This document shows positions 8,412 to 16,767 of a DNA stretch of 64,000 nt, piece after piece; position 1 is the first letter of the stretch, and every line of letters starts with the position of its first letter. The notes beneath the pieces were generated by a model that had not been told where the DNA came from, did not search any database, and worked only from the letters and a program-made list of their open reading frames with translations. Source of the stretch: Candidatus Villigracilis proximus (GTDB lineage: Bacteria; Chloroflexota; Anaerolineae; Anaerolineales; Villigracilaceae); assembly GCA_016715195.1 (NCBI GenBank), contig JADKBB010000014.1, forward strand, positions 1 to 64,000. Direction: 5' to 3'. A program made the position numbers and the translations under genes.

Positions 8412-9275
8412 ATGAAAATAGTAACTGATTGCGCAGCAGACTTATCTGCCGAAGAACTCGAACAATTGGGCGTGATCGCGGCGCCGCTGTTCATCAACTT
8501 CCCTGAAGGTGAGATCAACGCCACCGAAATTTCAGCGGACGATTTCTATAACCGGCTTGAGGCCATGCGGCCGGCCATCCCGACCACGGCGCAGCCATCG
8601 GCCGGAATCTTTGCTGAGTTGTATCGAAAGATCGCCGAAAAAGACAAGGAAATATTTTCCATGCACATTTCATCAGGGCTGAGCGGCACACTCAATTCGG
8701 CACATGATGGCGGCGGACAGGTTGAAGCCGAAGCAAAGGTAAGTTATTGGGATACGCTCACCCTTTCAGGTGGCGAGCGTTTTCAAGTGATGGCCGCAGC
8801 GTTAGCCATCAAAGCCGGCTGGACGATGAGCGCGATCGAGGAACGCTTGAAGAAAATCCGCGAGAACACCGAAGTAATTTACACGCTCGACACATTGGAA
8901 TATCTTGCGCGCGGCGGCCGTATTGGACGTGTAAAAGCGATGGCGGGCGCATTGCTTAATCTCAAACCTGTCATCCGCGTGGACACAGATGGTAAATACA
9001 GCACGGTTGGCAACGGACGCACATTGACCAAGTCCATGAGTATGATCGCAGATAGTGTCCGCGAAAAGTATGGGACTACCCCAGTGTGGGTCACCATGCT
9101 ACACGGGCGCTTCGCCGAAAAAGCAGATCTGCTTGCCGCGGAGTTCAAACAAAAATTGAATGTGGCCAAAATGGAAGTGGTGCGCATCTCGCCTGTTTTG
9201 GGCGTACACACCGGCCCGGGCATTGTCGGTGCTGGCATTGTGCCGATGGATTTGATGAGTGATCTGGTGAAGTAA
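8412..9275 (+). CDS. DegV-family fatty-acid-binding protein
   Basis: A 287-residue DegV protein. The N-terminal MKIVTDCAADLS and IPTTAQPSAG blocks, the lipid-contacting SSGLSGT motif (about residues 90-96), the LARGGRIGR segment and the C-terminal GVHTGPG motif are all in family order. DegV/FakB proteins bind a fatty acid, in Firmicutes for phosphorylation by FakA. No fakA homologue is visible here, so the local role is uncertain. AGGAG lies upstream of the start. The gap 8249-8411 holds AGTAATAAGTGA-type repeats and an 11-bp inverted repeat (8280-8290 with 8335-8345). Confidence 0.9.
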   Translation: MKIVTDCAADLSAEELEQLGVIAAPLFINFPEGEINATEISADDFYNRLEAMRPAIPTTAQPSAGIFAELYRKIAEKDKEIFSMHISSGLSGTLNSAHDGGGQVEAEAKVSYWDTLTLSGGERFQVMAAALAIKAGWTMSAIEERLKKIRENTEVIYTLDTLEYLARGGRIGRVKAMAGALLNLKPVIRVDTDGKYSTVGNGRTLTKSMSMIADSVREKYGTTPVWVTMLHGRFAEKADLLAAEFKQKLNVAKMEVVRISPVLGVHTGPGIVGAGIVPMDLMSDLVK

Positions 9276-9310
9276 TGCAAGTAAAAAGTGAGAAGTAATA
9301 AGTGAGAAGT

Positions 9311-9340
9311 AAAAAGGACTTGCCTGGGCAAGTCCTTTTT
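9311..9340. terminator. bidirectional terminator between convergent degV and M48 genes
   Basis: Arms 9311-9323 and 9328-9340 form a perfect 13-bp stem starting in AAAAA and ending in TTTTT. Direct AGTGAGAAGTA repeats precede it at 9287-9310. Confidence 0.85.
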
Positions 9341-9348
9341 GGTTTTGG

Positions 9349-10479
9349 TTATGAAGTTGCAAATCTTTTGGCTTTTTCGATGCGCTCACCCAACGGCGGG
9401 TGCGAGTAGAACATGAAGACCACCCATTTTTCGGGGTCGATCTCGCCAAGGTTTTGATTGGCTAATCTTGTAAACGCAGAGGCGAAGGCTTCACCTTTTT
9501 GAGTGGAAGATAAGGCGTAATCGTCGGCCATGTTTTCGCGCCAGCGGGAGATGGCATTATCGAGCGGAGAAGTCAGTAAACCGTAAATGCTGAGAATCAA
9601 CATAAGCGCGGGAAAGGCAGCGGGGTCGCTGACCGAGGCAAAGCCGAAATAACTGACAACCCAATTCATCCCGAGAGATGCGAGATAAAAGCCAATTGTG
9701 GTTGTGAAAGTGCCAAACGCAATAAAGAGTGGAATATCTTTGTGGACTTGATGTCCCAGCTCGTGAGCAAGGACAGTCTCGATCTCATCCAGTGAAAACT
9801 CATTGATAAGGGTATCGCCCAAAATAATGCGGCGCGTGTTGCCAATGCCGGTCAACGCGGCGTTGGCGGATTTGGTGCGTTTGGACATGTCAAATTTGAA
9901 GACACCGCGGACTTTTGTATTGGCGCGTTCGGCGAGTTTCATCAAACGGTCAGCGAGTTCCTTGTGTTCATCGCCAAGTGGAACATATTTATTAAACAAG
10001 GGCATGATGAGAATCGGCGCGAGGTTGGAGATCAAAACACTAAAGACCAACATACCGCCCGCCACCCACAACCACCACAGATCGCCGGTCACTCTCAAGG
10101 CAAGATAAAAAAGTTCGAGCAGAATCAGGCCGAGGGGCGCCCCGATCGCGAGTCCCTTGAGCTGGTCAATGATCCAGTCTTTGAGCGTCTGGTTGGATTG
10201 ATCAAATCGATGCGGGAGAATAAATCCGCTGTAATACCCGAGGGGCAGATTGATAATGGCAGATATGCCGCCAAAGATGGCAATATAAAATGCGACAAGC
10301 AGCCATTCATTTGTGGTGATGGTCGTCAGCCATTCACGAAGTGCAATGCTCCAGCCGAAGAATAGCCAGGCGAGAATATAGGCTGCACTGAAAAGATTAT
10401 CCACCAGCCAGAGACGGCGTTTGATGCGGGAATATTGTTTTGCAAGTTTTTGTTTTTCGGGGTCAAGGGTGATTTCCAT
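9349..10479 (-). CDS. M48-family (Ste24/HtpX-type) membrane metallopeptidase
   Basis: The start at 10479 (MEITLDPEKQ) is preferred over a frame reaching 10590 because the extension looks like noncoding sequence. The 376-residue product has an N-terminal membrane region of the CAAX-protease-1 type with at least four helices. The zinc motif HELGH lies at about residues 239-243, and a downstream RENMAD block near residue 315 provides the third ligand. It ends with the family's SHPPLGERI block. Expected role: zinc-dependent cleavage of membrane or misfolded proteins. Confidence 0.9.
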   Translation of the reverse strand: MEITLDPEKQKLAKQYSRIKRRLWLVDNLFSAAYILAWLFFGWSIALREWLTTITTNEWLLVAFYIAIFGGISAIINLPLGYYSGFILPHRFDQSNQTLKDWIIDQLKGLAIGAPLGLILLELFYLALRVTGDLWWLWVAGGMLVFSVLISNLAPILIMPLFNKYVPLGDEHKELADRLMKLAERANTKVRGVFKFDMSKRTKSANAALTGIGNTRRIILGDTLINEFSLDEIETVLAHELGHQVHKDIPLFIAFGTFTTTIGFYLASLGMNWVVSYFGFASVSDPAAFPALMLILSIYGLLTSPLDNAISRWRENMADDYALSSTQKGEAFASAFTRLANQNLGEIDPEKWVVFMFYSHPPLGERIEKAKRFATS

Positions 10480-10643
10480 GAAAATATTATAGCACTCGAC
10501 AAAAAGATATAATGCAGGCAATGAACACATCAAATTCAAAAACCAACCGACACGGGCATGACGGGCTTTAGAATTGGTTCTAACTGACATCCTCTAACAG
10601 AATTACCCGATCACGATCAAATGCAAAAATTGGAGAAACAATA

Positions 10644-11462
10644 ATGACCGCACTACACCCCAACTCGTACGAACTCATCCGACCGCTGTTGCTTGGCATG
10701 GATATACATCTTATCGGGCGCTCAATTCTTGAGAAGCAAACGCCTGCGCAAATTTTCGTGGACAATCACGAACACCCCAAAGCTCTATTCGCACAGGCAG
10801 GCCACAGATATATTCTGGCTGGCGATCCTGAAATAGACAGTTTCAATCTTGGGATTAAACAAATGTTTGCGAATGTCATTTATCCGCGCGCCGTAGCGGC
10901 CGGGCTGGAAGGCTTTGCGGTGTACTATGATTCAGCAGCTTGGGAAGAAAAGATGGAAGCTCTGCTTGGAGATAAAGAGATCATCCATGCAAACCGCGAA
11001 TACTACGCCTGCAAGGAATTGAAACACAAGTGGCAGGACTTTATGCCCGAAGGCTTTCAACTTCAAATGGTGAATGCTGACCTGTTGGCAAATACCGGCT
11101 TGAAACATCTTGAAACGCTTAAAGAGGAAATGACCTCTGAGCGCCCCAGTGTGGATGATTTTCTCGCCAAAAGTTTTGGCGTGTGCGCGATCCATGAAAA
11201 TGAACTTGCGGGCTGGTGCCTCTCCGAATACAACGCGGATGGCCGCTGTGAGATCGGCATCGAGACCACCAGCGACTATCGTCAACGCGGCATTGGCACA
11301 GCGCTCACACTGGCTTTTCTTGAACATGCCTTTTCACATGGCATCAAAGAAGTTGGCTGGCATTGTTTCAAGAGAAACGAATCCTCCGCAAAGACGGCCC
11401 GTAAAGCAGGCTTTGATAAAGTCTGCGATTACAAATCTTATATTTGCCTCGTGAAAGCATAA
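10644..11462 (+). CDS. GNAT acetyltransferase (ZmaR-like)
   Basis: 272 residues. The C-terminal third contains the GNAT acetyl-CoA site, YRQRGIGTALTLAFLEHA, and the family's ending ESSAKTARKAGF. The N-terminal half, with an FAVYY segment, fits the GNAT_acetyltran family that includes the zwittermicin self-resistance protein. Substrate unknown. It is preceded by a 160-base gap with an imperfect TTAGAA/TTCTAA dyad at 10568-10583 and followed by a terminator. Confidence 0.8.
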   Translation: MTALHPNSYELIRPLLLGMDIHLIGRSILEKQTPAQIFVDNHEHPKALFAQAGHRYILAGDPEIDSFNLGIKQMFANVIYPRAVAAGLEGFAVYYDSAAWEEKMEALLGDKEIIHANREYYACKELKHKWQDFMPEGFQLQMVNADLLANTGLKHLETLKEEMTSERPSVDDFLAKSFGVCAIHENELAGWCLSEYNADGRCEIGIETTSDYRQRGIGTALTLAFLEHAFSHGIKEVGWHCFKRNESSAKTARKAGFDKVCDYKSYICLVKA

Positions 11463-11487
11463 TTCCATTCCCTTTTGTAGATGAAAA

Positions 11488-11518
11488 GGAGGCTGTCACA
11501 AAAAACGTGACAGCCTCC
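11488..11518. terminator. terminator between convergent genes
   Basis: GGAGGCTGTCAC (11488-11499) and its exact complement (11507-11518) flank an A-rich loop. It lies between the GNAT (+) and isochorismatase-like (-) genes. No long T-run follows, so it may be weak on the plus strand. Confidence 0.7.
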
Positions 11519-11550
11519 TCGCTTCTTTCTTAACTGATAGTTGATTCTAC

Positions 11551-12120
11551 TTAAGAAGCATCCGCTTGCTCTGCAGCAAGCTTCGCAATAATCTGCTCCG
11601 AAGTCATCACCTGACCATACGATTTCAACGCCGCCAAAAACGCCTTGTGGACATGCTCTGCAGGGATGGTTGTCTCGCCGTATTTCAAATCTCGCGTGGC
11701 ACAGGCATCTTCCGCGACCCAGACTTGAAAGCCAAAGTCCGCGGCGGCGCGGGCGGTGGCATCCACGCACATGTGGGTCATCATGCCGGTGATGACAACG
11801 CGCTCGATCCCCCACTCTTTCAGCATCTCCAGCAAATTCGTCTCACGGAAGGAGTTGGGATAATGCTTGTACACGATAGGCTCGCCTTCAAAATGTGCGG
11901 TCACATCGTGAATATCAGAACCTGTTGTGCCTTTCACGAAAAAAGGCGCATCAGGTTTCAGCGCAATGTGCTGAATGTGGACATGACGCCCGCCATGTTC
12001 GCGAAAACATTGCAGCAGCATGTAAGCCTTCTTGCCAGCCTCGAGCGGATTAACCAGCTCCATTTTGCCGCCAGGGAAGTAATCTTTTTGAATGTCAATC
12101 ACCAGTAATGCAGTCTTCAT
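11551..12120 (-). CDS. isochorismatase-like cysteine hydrolase
   Basis: 189 residues of the isochorismatase superfamily. Catalytic triad candidates are Asp9 (VIDIQKDYF), Lys85 (VYKHYPNSF) and Cys118 (MTHMCVDATARAA), all in family order, including the typical cis-peptide region ITGMMTHMCV. Members hydrolyse amides such as nicotinamide or pseudo-substrates; the substrate here cannot be told. It is a single gene with its own leader (12121-12192 region). Confidence 0.88.
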   Translation of the reverse strand: MKTALLVIDIQKDYFPGGKMELVNPLEAGKKAYMLLQCFREHGGRHVHIQHIALKPDAPFFVKGTTGSDIHDVTAHFEGEPIVYKHYPNSFRETNLLEMLKEWGIERVVITGMMTHMCVDATARAAADFGFQVWVAEDACATRDLKYGETTIPAEHVHKAFLAALKSYGQVMTSEQIIAKLAAEQADAS

Positions 12121-12192
12121 AGGTAGTCCTTTGGTTTGAGGGTTTATAGTTGAATGCTGTATTCAATAACGACAACTTCTCCGGCAAGGGTG

Positions 12193-12939
12193 TTACTTCT
12201 TCAACAGTTCCTGAGCCTGACGCTTCAAATGCAATTTATCTGTGAGCAATGCAATTTTTTGAAAATCGGCGTTCGCTTTTTCTTTTTCGTTAATAGCCAA
12301 ATAAGATTTTCCGCGCCCAAAATATAAACGTGCTTCTTTCGGTAAAATTTCAATGGCACGGGAATAATCGGCAATGGCTTTTGTGTGTTCATTATTTACA
12401 CGATAAGCATCTGCGCGTCCTTGATAGGCATAACCAGAGCGCGGACTTTTCACAAGCACACGTGCATAATAATCTTCGGCCCAGTCGAGACAATCGATAT
12501 AAACGATCGTATTAAGTTCAACCATGACCAGCGATTCCTGTTCAGAAAGACGCAAAGCGGAATCCTGATCTTTGTGCGCAGCTTCGAGATTTCCCATTTT
12601 GAAATACACGATCGAGCGGATGAAATAAAATAACCAGGTCTGCGGCGAAAGCGAAATGGCTTTGGTCAACTCATCCAAAGCGGACGGATATTCCTTTTGG
12701 TCGAGGAAAACAGATCCACGGTCATAGTATGGAACCGCCCAGCTTGGGTTGATCGCCTGTGCCCGGGTGAACAGGTCCAGCGCGGAGTCGTACTCCTTAT
12801 CCATGGCATATATCTCGCCGCGTAACTGCATAGCGAGTGTGCTGTTTGAGTTAAGTTTTAAAGCACGTTCCACATCTGCAATGGCTCTTTCCTTTTGAAG
12901 TGTATTTAGGTAACACGCGCCGCGTGCCAGATAATGCAT
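12193..12939 (-). CDS. tetratricopeptide repeat protein, C-terminal half of a split M50-TPR protein
   Basis: About seven TPR units (for example AIADVERALKLNS and ALDLFTRAQAINP) in 248 residues. It lies in the same frame as the M50 protease gene upstream on this strand, separated only by a TAA (12952-12954) and four codons. The last residues of the protease, GYYYLQGDFERAIQYY, already begin a TPR. The two pieces therefore form one ancestral protein. The 12939 ATG has no clear ribosome-binding site. Either it is translated separately, or the stop is a mutation or base-call error. Confidence 0.8.
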   Translation of the reverse strand: MHYLARGACYLNTLQKERAIADVERALKLNSNSTLAMQLRGEIYAMDKEYDSALDLFTRAQAINPSWAVPYYDRGSVFLDQKEYPSALDELTKAISLSPQTWLFYFIRSIVYFKMGNLEAAHKDQDSALRLSEQESLVMVELNTIVYIDCLDWAEDYYARVLVKSPRSGYAYQGRADAYRVNNEHTKAIADYSRAIEILPKEARLYFGRGKSYLAINEKEKANADFQKIALLTDKLHLKRQAQELLKK

Positions 12940-12951
12940 GGCCTGCTGCGG

Positions 12952-13764
12952 TTAACGTTCAATATCCTGTGTGTAATATTGGATGGCGCGTTCGAAGTCA
13001 CCTTGTAAATAATAATAGCCGGAACGCTTAAAAAGATAATTAATGCCTAAATTCAGCCAGCGTAAAAAGGAACGATTCAGTGTTCCAGCTGCGAGGCCGA
13101 TCAAAATACAGGAGGCAAGCAGTAAATAGTCACGGGTCACAATCCCAAATATGATCAACGCCAATAAGACGGGAATACTGATCAGAAGTGTGATCCAATC
13201 CGCATTGGATTTTCCGAAGAGCATTTCCATGATGGCGTGCATGATATTGCCGCCATCCAATGGATAAATGGGCAATAAATTAAAGACGATCAAAATGATA
13301 TTTACAACAGCCAGAGAGAAGAACAGATTAATGAAAGTCTGACCCCAGATAAATATTTCCGCGTTGCGCTGGAAGGGTAAAAATAAAATCGAAAGAAGGA
13401 CATAACCAAGCACGCAGAAAAATCCCAACAACATATTCACCAGCGGACCTGCCGCAGAAATGGCGAGGTTGTGTGAAGGCTTTTCAGATTTCCGCGCAAA
13501 ATTGGTCAGTCCGCCCAGGAGCCAGATGACAATGCTCTTAACTTCCACACCTGCCAGTTGAGCCGCAGCGGCATGACCCACCTCATGCAGGAAGATGCAG
13601 AGCACAAATCCGATCAACCAAAACAAAGCGCCAATGATCTCTCTTACATCCGTCGGGCGAAAGAGAAAATATGCAATGGGAAGCGTAAACAGCATGGAAA
13701 AATGAAAGCGGATATCTACTCCGCGAATACGGGCGAGTAAGAGGGATGAGGAGAGGAATTTCAT
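12952..13764 (-). CDS. M50-family intramembrane metalloprotease, ends at an in-frame stop
   Basis: 270 residues with about six membrane helices. The zinc site FLHEVGH is at residues 59-64 and the third ligand is in PIYPLDGG near residue 170, as in site-2 proteases. The C-terminus runs into a TPR-like segment before an in-frame TAA, after which the TPR gene continues in the same frame. M50-TPR fusions are a plausible full-length form. Predicted role: cutting membrane proteins, with the TPR part binding partners. Confidence 0.85.
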   Translation of the reverse strand: MKFLSSSLLLARIRGVDIRFHFSMLFTLPIAYFLFRPTDVREIIGALFWLIGFVLCIFLHEVGHAAAAQLAGVEVKSIVIWLLGGLTNFARKSEKPSHNLAISAAGPLVNMLLGFFCVLGYVLLSILFLPFQRNAEIFIWGQTFINLFFSLAVVNIILIVFNLLPIYPLDGGNIMHAIMEMLFGKSNADWITLLISIPVLLALIIFGIVTRDYLLLASCILIGLAAGTLNRSFLRWLNLGINYLFKRSGYYYLQGDFERAIQYYTQDIER

Positions 13765-13922
13765 GGGGAAAAGGATGAAGGATGAAAAAGAAATAAGGAA
13801 TGAGAAATGAGGAATAAGAAAAAAGGAGTGAAAAATAACCTGCGTAAGATATGAAAGACTATTTCAAGGTTTTTTGTACTTATTCATCATTCACGCGAAG
13901 CGTTCATAATTCATCCTTTATT

Positions 13923-14546
13923 TCACTTTCTTCCAAAGTCTGCGGGATTCTCGCCCCACAAATCGGTATCCCATTTCATGATCTTGTCTTCGGGAAGTTC
14001 GTTTTCGGCCAGCCAGTTTTCGGCGCTGTGAATAAGCGCAAAGAGCACGGCATTTTTGGGCGAGTGTTTTAAGTTTGTTTTACATTTACCGTTCATAACC
14101 CATGAGATGGCATTCTCTGAATCAGAATAAATGGTGACATGTGAATTATGTTTGAATTGCCAGATCAACGCGTGGACAATCGCCAGAAACTCACCCACAT
14201 TATTTGTCCCTTCTTCATAGGGGCCGGCATGAAAAATCTGCTCGCCGGTTTCAGTGATCACACCGCGATATTCCACTTTTCCAGGTGAACCGCTGCACGC
14301 CGCATCGACACAAATGGAAGGCAGCATCGGCTGCACGCTGGCAGTCTTCCACTTGCCTAAAGAGGAAACTTTGCCCTGATAATCTTCATACTGTGCAATG
14401 AACGCGGCCTCAGCCTCTTTACTGCTTCCGAAAGCTTTAAATTGTGCGCCAACAAAGCCTTTCACTTGTTTCTCACATTCCGCCCACGAAGTGAAAATGC
14501 CTGTCTTACGGCCTTTCCAAACGACGTAATATTTTTGTTTGACCAC
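13923..14546 (-). CDS. ribonuclease H with N-terminal viroplasmin domain
   Basis: 207 residues. The N-terminal 50 (KYYVVWKGRKTGIF, AFGSSKEAEAAF) form the small hybrid-binding viroplasmin domain found in RNase H1. The RNase H catalytic carboxylates follow: Asp in CVDAACSG, Glu in NNVGEFLAI, Asp in IYSDSENA and a final Asp near the C-terminus (NPADF). It should degrade RNA in RNA-DNA hybrids. The gap 13765-13922 holds GGATGAA/TTCATCC-type degenerate inverted repeats and no gene. Confidence 0.85.
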   Translation of the reverse strand: MVKQKYYVVWKGRKTGIFTSWAECEKQVKGFVGAQFKAFGSSKEAEAAFIAQYEDYQGKVSSLGKWKTASVQPMLPSICVDAACSGSPGKVEYRGVITETGEQIFHAGPYEEGTNNVGEFLAIVHALIWQFKHNSHVTIYSDSENAISWVMNGKCKTNLKHSPKNAVLFALIHSAENWLAENELPEDKIMKWDTDLWGENPADFGRK

Positions 14547-14699
14547 ATATCAATTGTACATCAAACCCACACAACTATAAAAAGTGCGGGCGACAATCCC
14601 GCTCTGTATAAAATAATTTTTGGCTGTGAAATTTTCCATCTCTGTGGTAAAAAATATACAGACAAAAACGTGATCAACACTTTAAAACAGGAGTACAAC

Positions 14700-15539
14700 A
14701 TGCCTTACGCACACCCCGAATATCTGGTTGACACCGAATGGGTCGCCAACCATCTTACTGACGCAAATGTCCGCATTATTGAATCAGACGAAGATCCATT
14801 GCTTTACCCGATGGGACACATCGCAGGCGCGGTGCAGGTCGATTGGTTCAGCACCCTTCAACATCCTGTGCGCCGTGATTTTGTCAGCAAGGAACAGTTT
14901 GCAGAAATGTGCGCCAAACTTGGAATCGCCAACGATACCACTGTCGTTTTTTATGGTGATAAATCCAATTGGTTCGCCTGCTATGCCTTATGGCTCTTTG
15001 AATATTACGGCCACAAAAATGTAAAGATCATGAACGGCGGACGCGCAAAATGGGAGCAGGAAAAACGCCCCCTCGTGAGAGAAACTCCATCGTATGCCCG
15101 AACAACTTACAGCGCGAAAGATGCGGATAAATCCATTCGCGCATTCCGTGATGAAGTCCTCGCGCATAGCAACGCGAAAAAAGCTCTGGTGGATGTCCGC
15201 TCTCCAAAAGAATACTCCGGCGAGATGCTGCACATGCCGAACTATCCGCAGGAAGGTGCGACTCGCGGCGGGCACATTCCCGCGGCTGTCAGCATTCCCT
15301 GGTCGCAGGCAGTCAACGAAGCTGACGCAACGTTCAAAACGACCGAGGAGCTGGTTGCTATTTACGAAGGAAAAAATATCAAAGCTGACGGAGATGTGAT
15401 CGCGTACTGTCGTATCGGTGAAAGATCATCGTTGACCTGGTTCGTGTTGAAGTATCTGCTTGGTTATCCGAATGTCAAGAACTATGATGGTTCATGGACG
15501 GAATGGGGCAATCTCGTGGATGCGCCGATCGAAAAATAA
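14700..15539 (+). CDS. two-domain rhodanese, thiosulfate/3-mercaptopyruvate sulfurtransferase
   Basis: The start at 14700 follows AGGAG and begins MPYAHPEYLVDTEW, the normal family N-terminus; an open frame extends upstream without homology. 279 residues hold two rhodanese domains. The first is inactive, and the second carries the catalytic loop CRIGERSS (Cys237). CRIGERSS is the signature of this actinobacterial/Chloroflexota rhodanese group. It transfers sulfane sulfur to thiophilic acceptors. The next gene is SufE-like, so a sulfur-delivery link is likely. Confidence 0.92.
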   Translation: MPYAHPEYLVDTEWVANHLTDANVRIIESDEDPLLYPMGHIAGAVQVDWFSTLQHPVRRDFVSKEQFAEMCAKLGIANDTTVVFYGDKSNWFACYALWLFEYYGHKNVKIMNGGRAKWEQEKRPLVRETPSYARTTYSAKDADKSIRAFRDEVLAHSNAKKALVDVRSPKEYSGEMLHMPNYPQEGATRGGHIPAAVSIPWSQAVNEADATFKTTEELVAIYEGKNIKADGDVIAYCRIGERSSLTWFVLKYLLGYPNVKNYDGSWTEWGNLVDAPIEK

Positions 15540-15552
15540 ATTTGTATTTATC

Positions 15553-15579
15553 GCAGGGGCGGGAAAACCCCGTCCCTGC
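15553..15579 (+). terminator. G/C-rich hairpin between rhodanese and sufE genes
   Basis: Arms 15553-15563 and 15569-15579 pair over 11 bp with one G-U. It is followed by A-rich rather than T-rich sequence, so it may be an intercistronic hairpin or a REP-like element rather than a strong terminator. Confidence 0.5.
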
Positions 15580-15593
15580 ATGTGAAAAAAAAT

Positions 15594-16025
15594 ATGTCAT
15601 TACCCACAAAATTACAAGAGATCGTTGACGACTTCGCCGGCATGAGCCGCGAGGAAAAAATAGAAACGCTGATCGGGTATGCCGAGTCTTTGCCTGCACT
15701 CCCTGAAAGATTTGCAGAAGAGCGCGCAAAGATGGAACCCATCCCTGAGTGCATGACGCCCGTATTTTTATTTGGCGAAAAACAGGATGACGGCGGCGTG
15801 ACCTTTCACTTTGACATTCCTCCGCAATCCCCCACTGTGCAAGGGCTGGCCTGCATCCTCGCCAGTGGATTGAATGGCAGCAAGCCCGAAGAAATTTTAG
15901 CTGTGCCCGCAGACTTCTTCGCCCCCATGAATTTAGAGGAAGCCATTTCTGGTCAACGCTTGAATGGGTTTCGCGGTGTGCTGGCACACATGAAACAAAC
16001 TGCTGTCAATTTGATCGAGAAATAA
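15594..16025 (+). CDS. sufE: SufE-family cysteine desulfuration protein
   Basis: SufE accepts persulfide sulfur from a cysteine desulfurase during Fe-S cluster assembly; cytosolic. The product (about 143 residues) has the conserved acceptor Cys53 in IPECMTPV, FHFDIPPQSPTVQGLA, and the C-terminal LNGFRGVLAHMK segment. A GTG at 15582 would add four residues; ATG 15594 gives the standard N-terminus. The neighbouring rhodanese suggests a shared sulfur-transfer task. No sufS is seen nearby. Confidence 0.88.
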   Translation: MSLPTKLQEIVDDFAGMSREEKIETLIGYAESLPALPERFAEERAKMEPIPECMTPVFLFGEKQDDGGVTFHFDIPPQSPTVQGLACILASGLNGSKPEEILAVPADFFAPMNLEEAISGQRLNGFRGVLAHMKQTAVNLIEK

Positions 16026-16079
16026 ACAACTCATCTTGCACATTTTTTCTTAAGAAGGCTGTTTTTTACAAACCCACAC

Positions 16080-16230
16080 TCCCCCTCCTACCCTCTCCCC
16101 CGGGGGGGGGGGGTGGGGGTGAGAAGGCCCCCCCCCCCCCCCGGGGGGGGGCCCCTCTTTTCCCCCCCCCTCCCCCCCCCCCCCCCCCCGGGGGGGGGGG
16201 GGGGGAGAAAAAAAAAAAAAAAAAAAAAAA
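16080..16230. repeat. degenerate homopolymer tract (poly-C/poly-G/poly-A)
   Basis: Alternating long runs of C, G and finally more than 20 A. The flank starts CCCCCTCCTACCCTCTCCCC and continues into G-runs containing GGTGGGGGTGAG, as if a C-rich arm were followed by its complement. It is probably a collapsed or mis-called long hairpin repeat, not biological coding sequence. The open frame across it (Pro/Gly repeats) is not a gene. Confidence 0.7.
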
Positions 16231-16266
16231 GTCCCTTTTATGCGAGGCTGACTCTTTTATTACGTG

Positions 16267-16298
16267 GAGCGCGGATTAAAATCCGCGCTCTGTTTTTA
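16267..16298. terminator. hairpin terminator near the CBS gene
   Basis: GAGCGCGGATT (16267-16277) and AATCCGCGCTC (16280-16290) form an 11-bp stem followed by TGTTTTTA on the plus strand. It lies 10 bases beyond the 3' end of the minus-strand CBS gene, so it may serve both directions. Confidence 0.7.
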
Positions 16299-16299
16299 T

Positions 16300-16707
16300 T
16301 TATTTCTCTTCGTCCCAGCCTTGTTCTTCGACTGACATAAAAATATCAGTGGCTGAGATTAAGCCGATCAAGGTCCCGTGTTCATCGGCGATTGGCAAAT
16401 GATGAAACTTGTATTTCTCCAATATCTTTGAGCATTCTTTCAAAGTCCAATCTGCGCGGCCGGTGATGAGCGGGCCAGACATGATCTCGCGCACGGTGGT
16501 CTCGGCCGGGTTACGTTCAGCGGCGACGATCTTGATACTGACATCTGTGGTGGTCACAATGCCATACGACGGATTCTTCTCGCTGACATCCACGATCACG
16601 CTGTGAATATTGCGGCGGCGCATGAGCGTCATTGCATAGGAAACACTTGAATCGGGGTCAACGACAACAACCGGGCTGGACATCCAATCACGAACTAAAT
16701 GGGGCAT
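16300..16707 (-). CDS. tandem CBS-domain protein
   Basis: 135 residues containing two CBS domains (VRDWMSSPVVVVDP and VREIMSGPLITGRADWTLKEC at their starts, GIVTTTDV and GLISATDI at their ends). CBS pairs bind adenine nucleotides and regulate partner enzymes or channels. The protein has no other domain, so the partner is unknown. The short acidic tail ends in EEK. Confidence 0.9.
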   Translation of the reverse strand: MPHLVRDWMSSPVVVVDPDSSVSYAMTLMRRRNIHSVIVDVSEKNPSYGIVTTTDVSIKIVAAERNPAETTVREIMSGPLITGRADWTLKECSKILEKYKFHHLPIADEHGTLIGLISATDIFMSVEEQGWDEEK

Positions 16708-16767
16708 GGGGTTCTCTCTCCTCTACTAGCTAACAAAATATAGTCTCGCTGCCAAATATCATTCACA

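Noticed and set aside
8254..9310. CRISPR-like repeats (AGTGAGAAGTAATAAGTGAGAAGT)
   Set aside because: Direct repeats of 8-12 bases without regular spacers and no cas genes; better explained as word-repeat intergenic elements.
10480..10643. Small gene in the gap between the M48 and GNAT genes
   Set aside because: No open frame with a ribosome-binding site or recognisable product; it looks like divergent promoter sequence.
13558..13740. Plus-strand open frame opposite the M50 gene
   Set aside because: Antisense to a well-supported membrane protease; no ribosome-binding site or recognisable domain.
16113..16340. Open frame coding Pro- and Gly-runs plus Lys-run
   Set aside because: It exists only because of the homopolymer block 16080-16230, and its end overlaps the CBS gene on the other strand.
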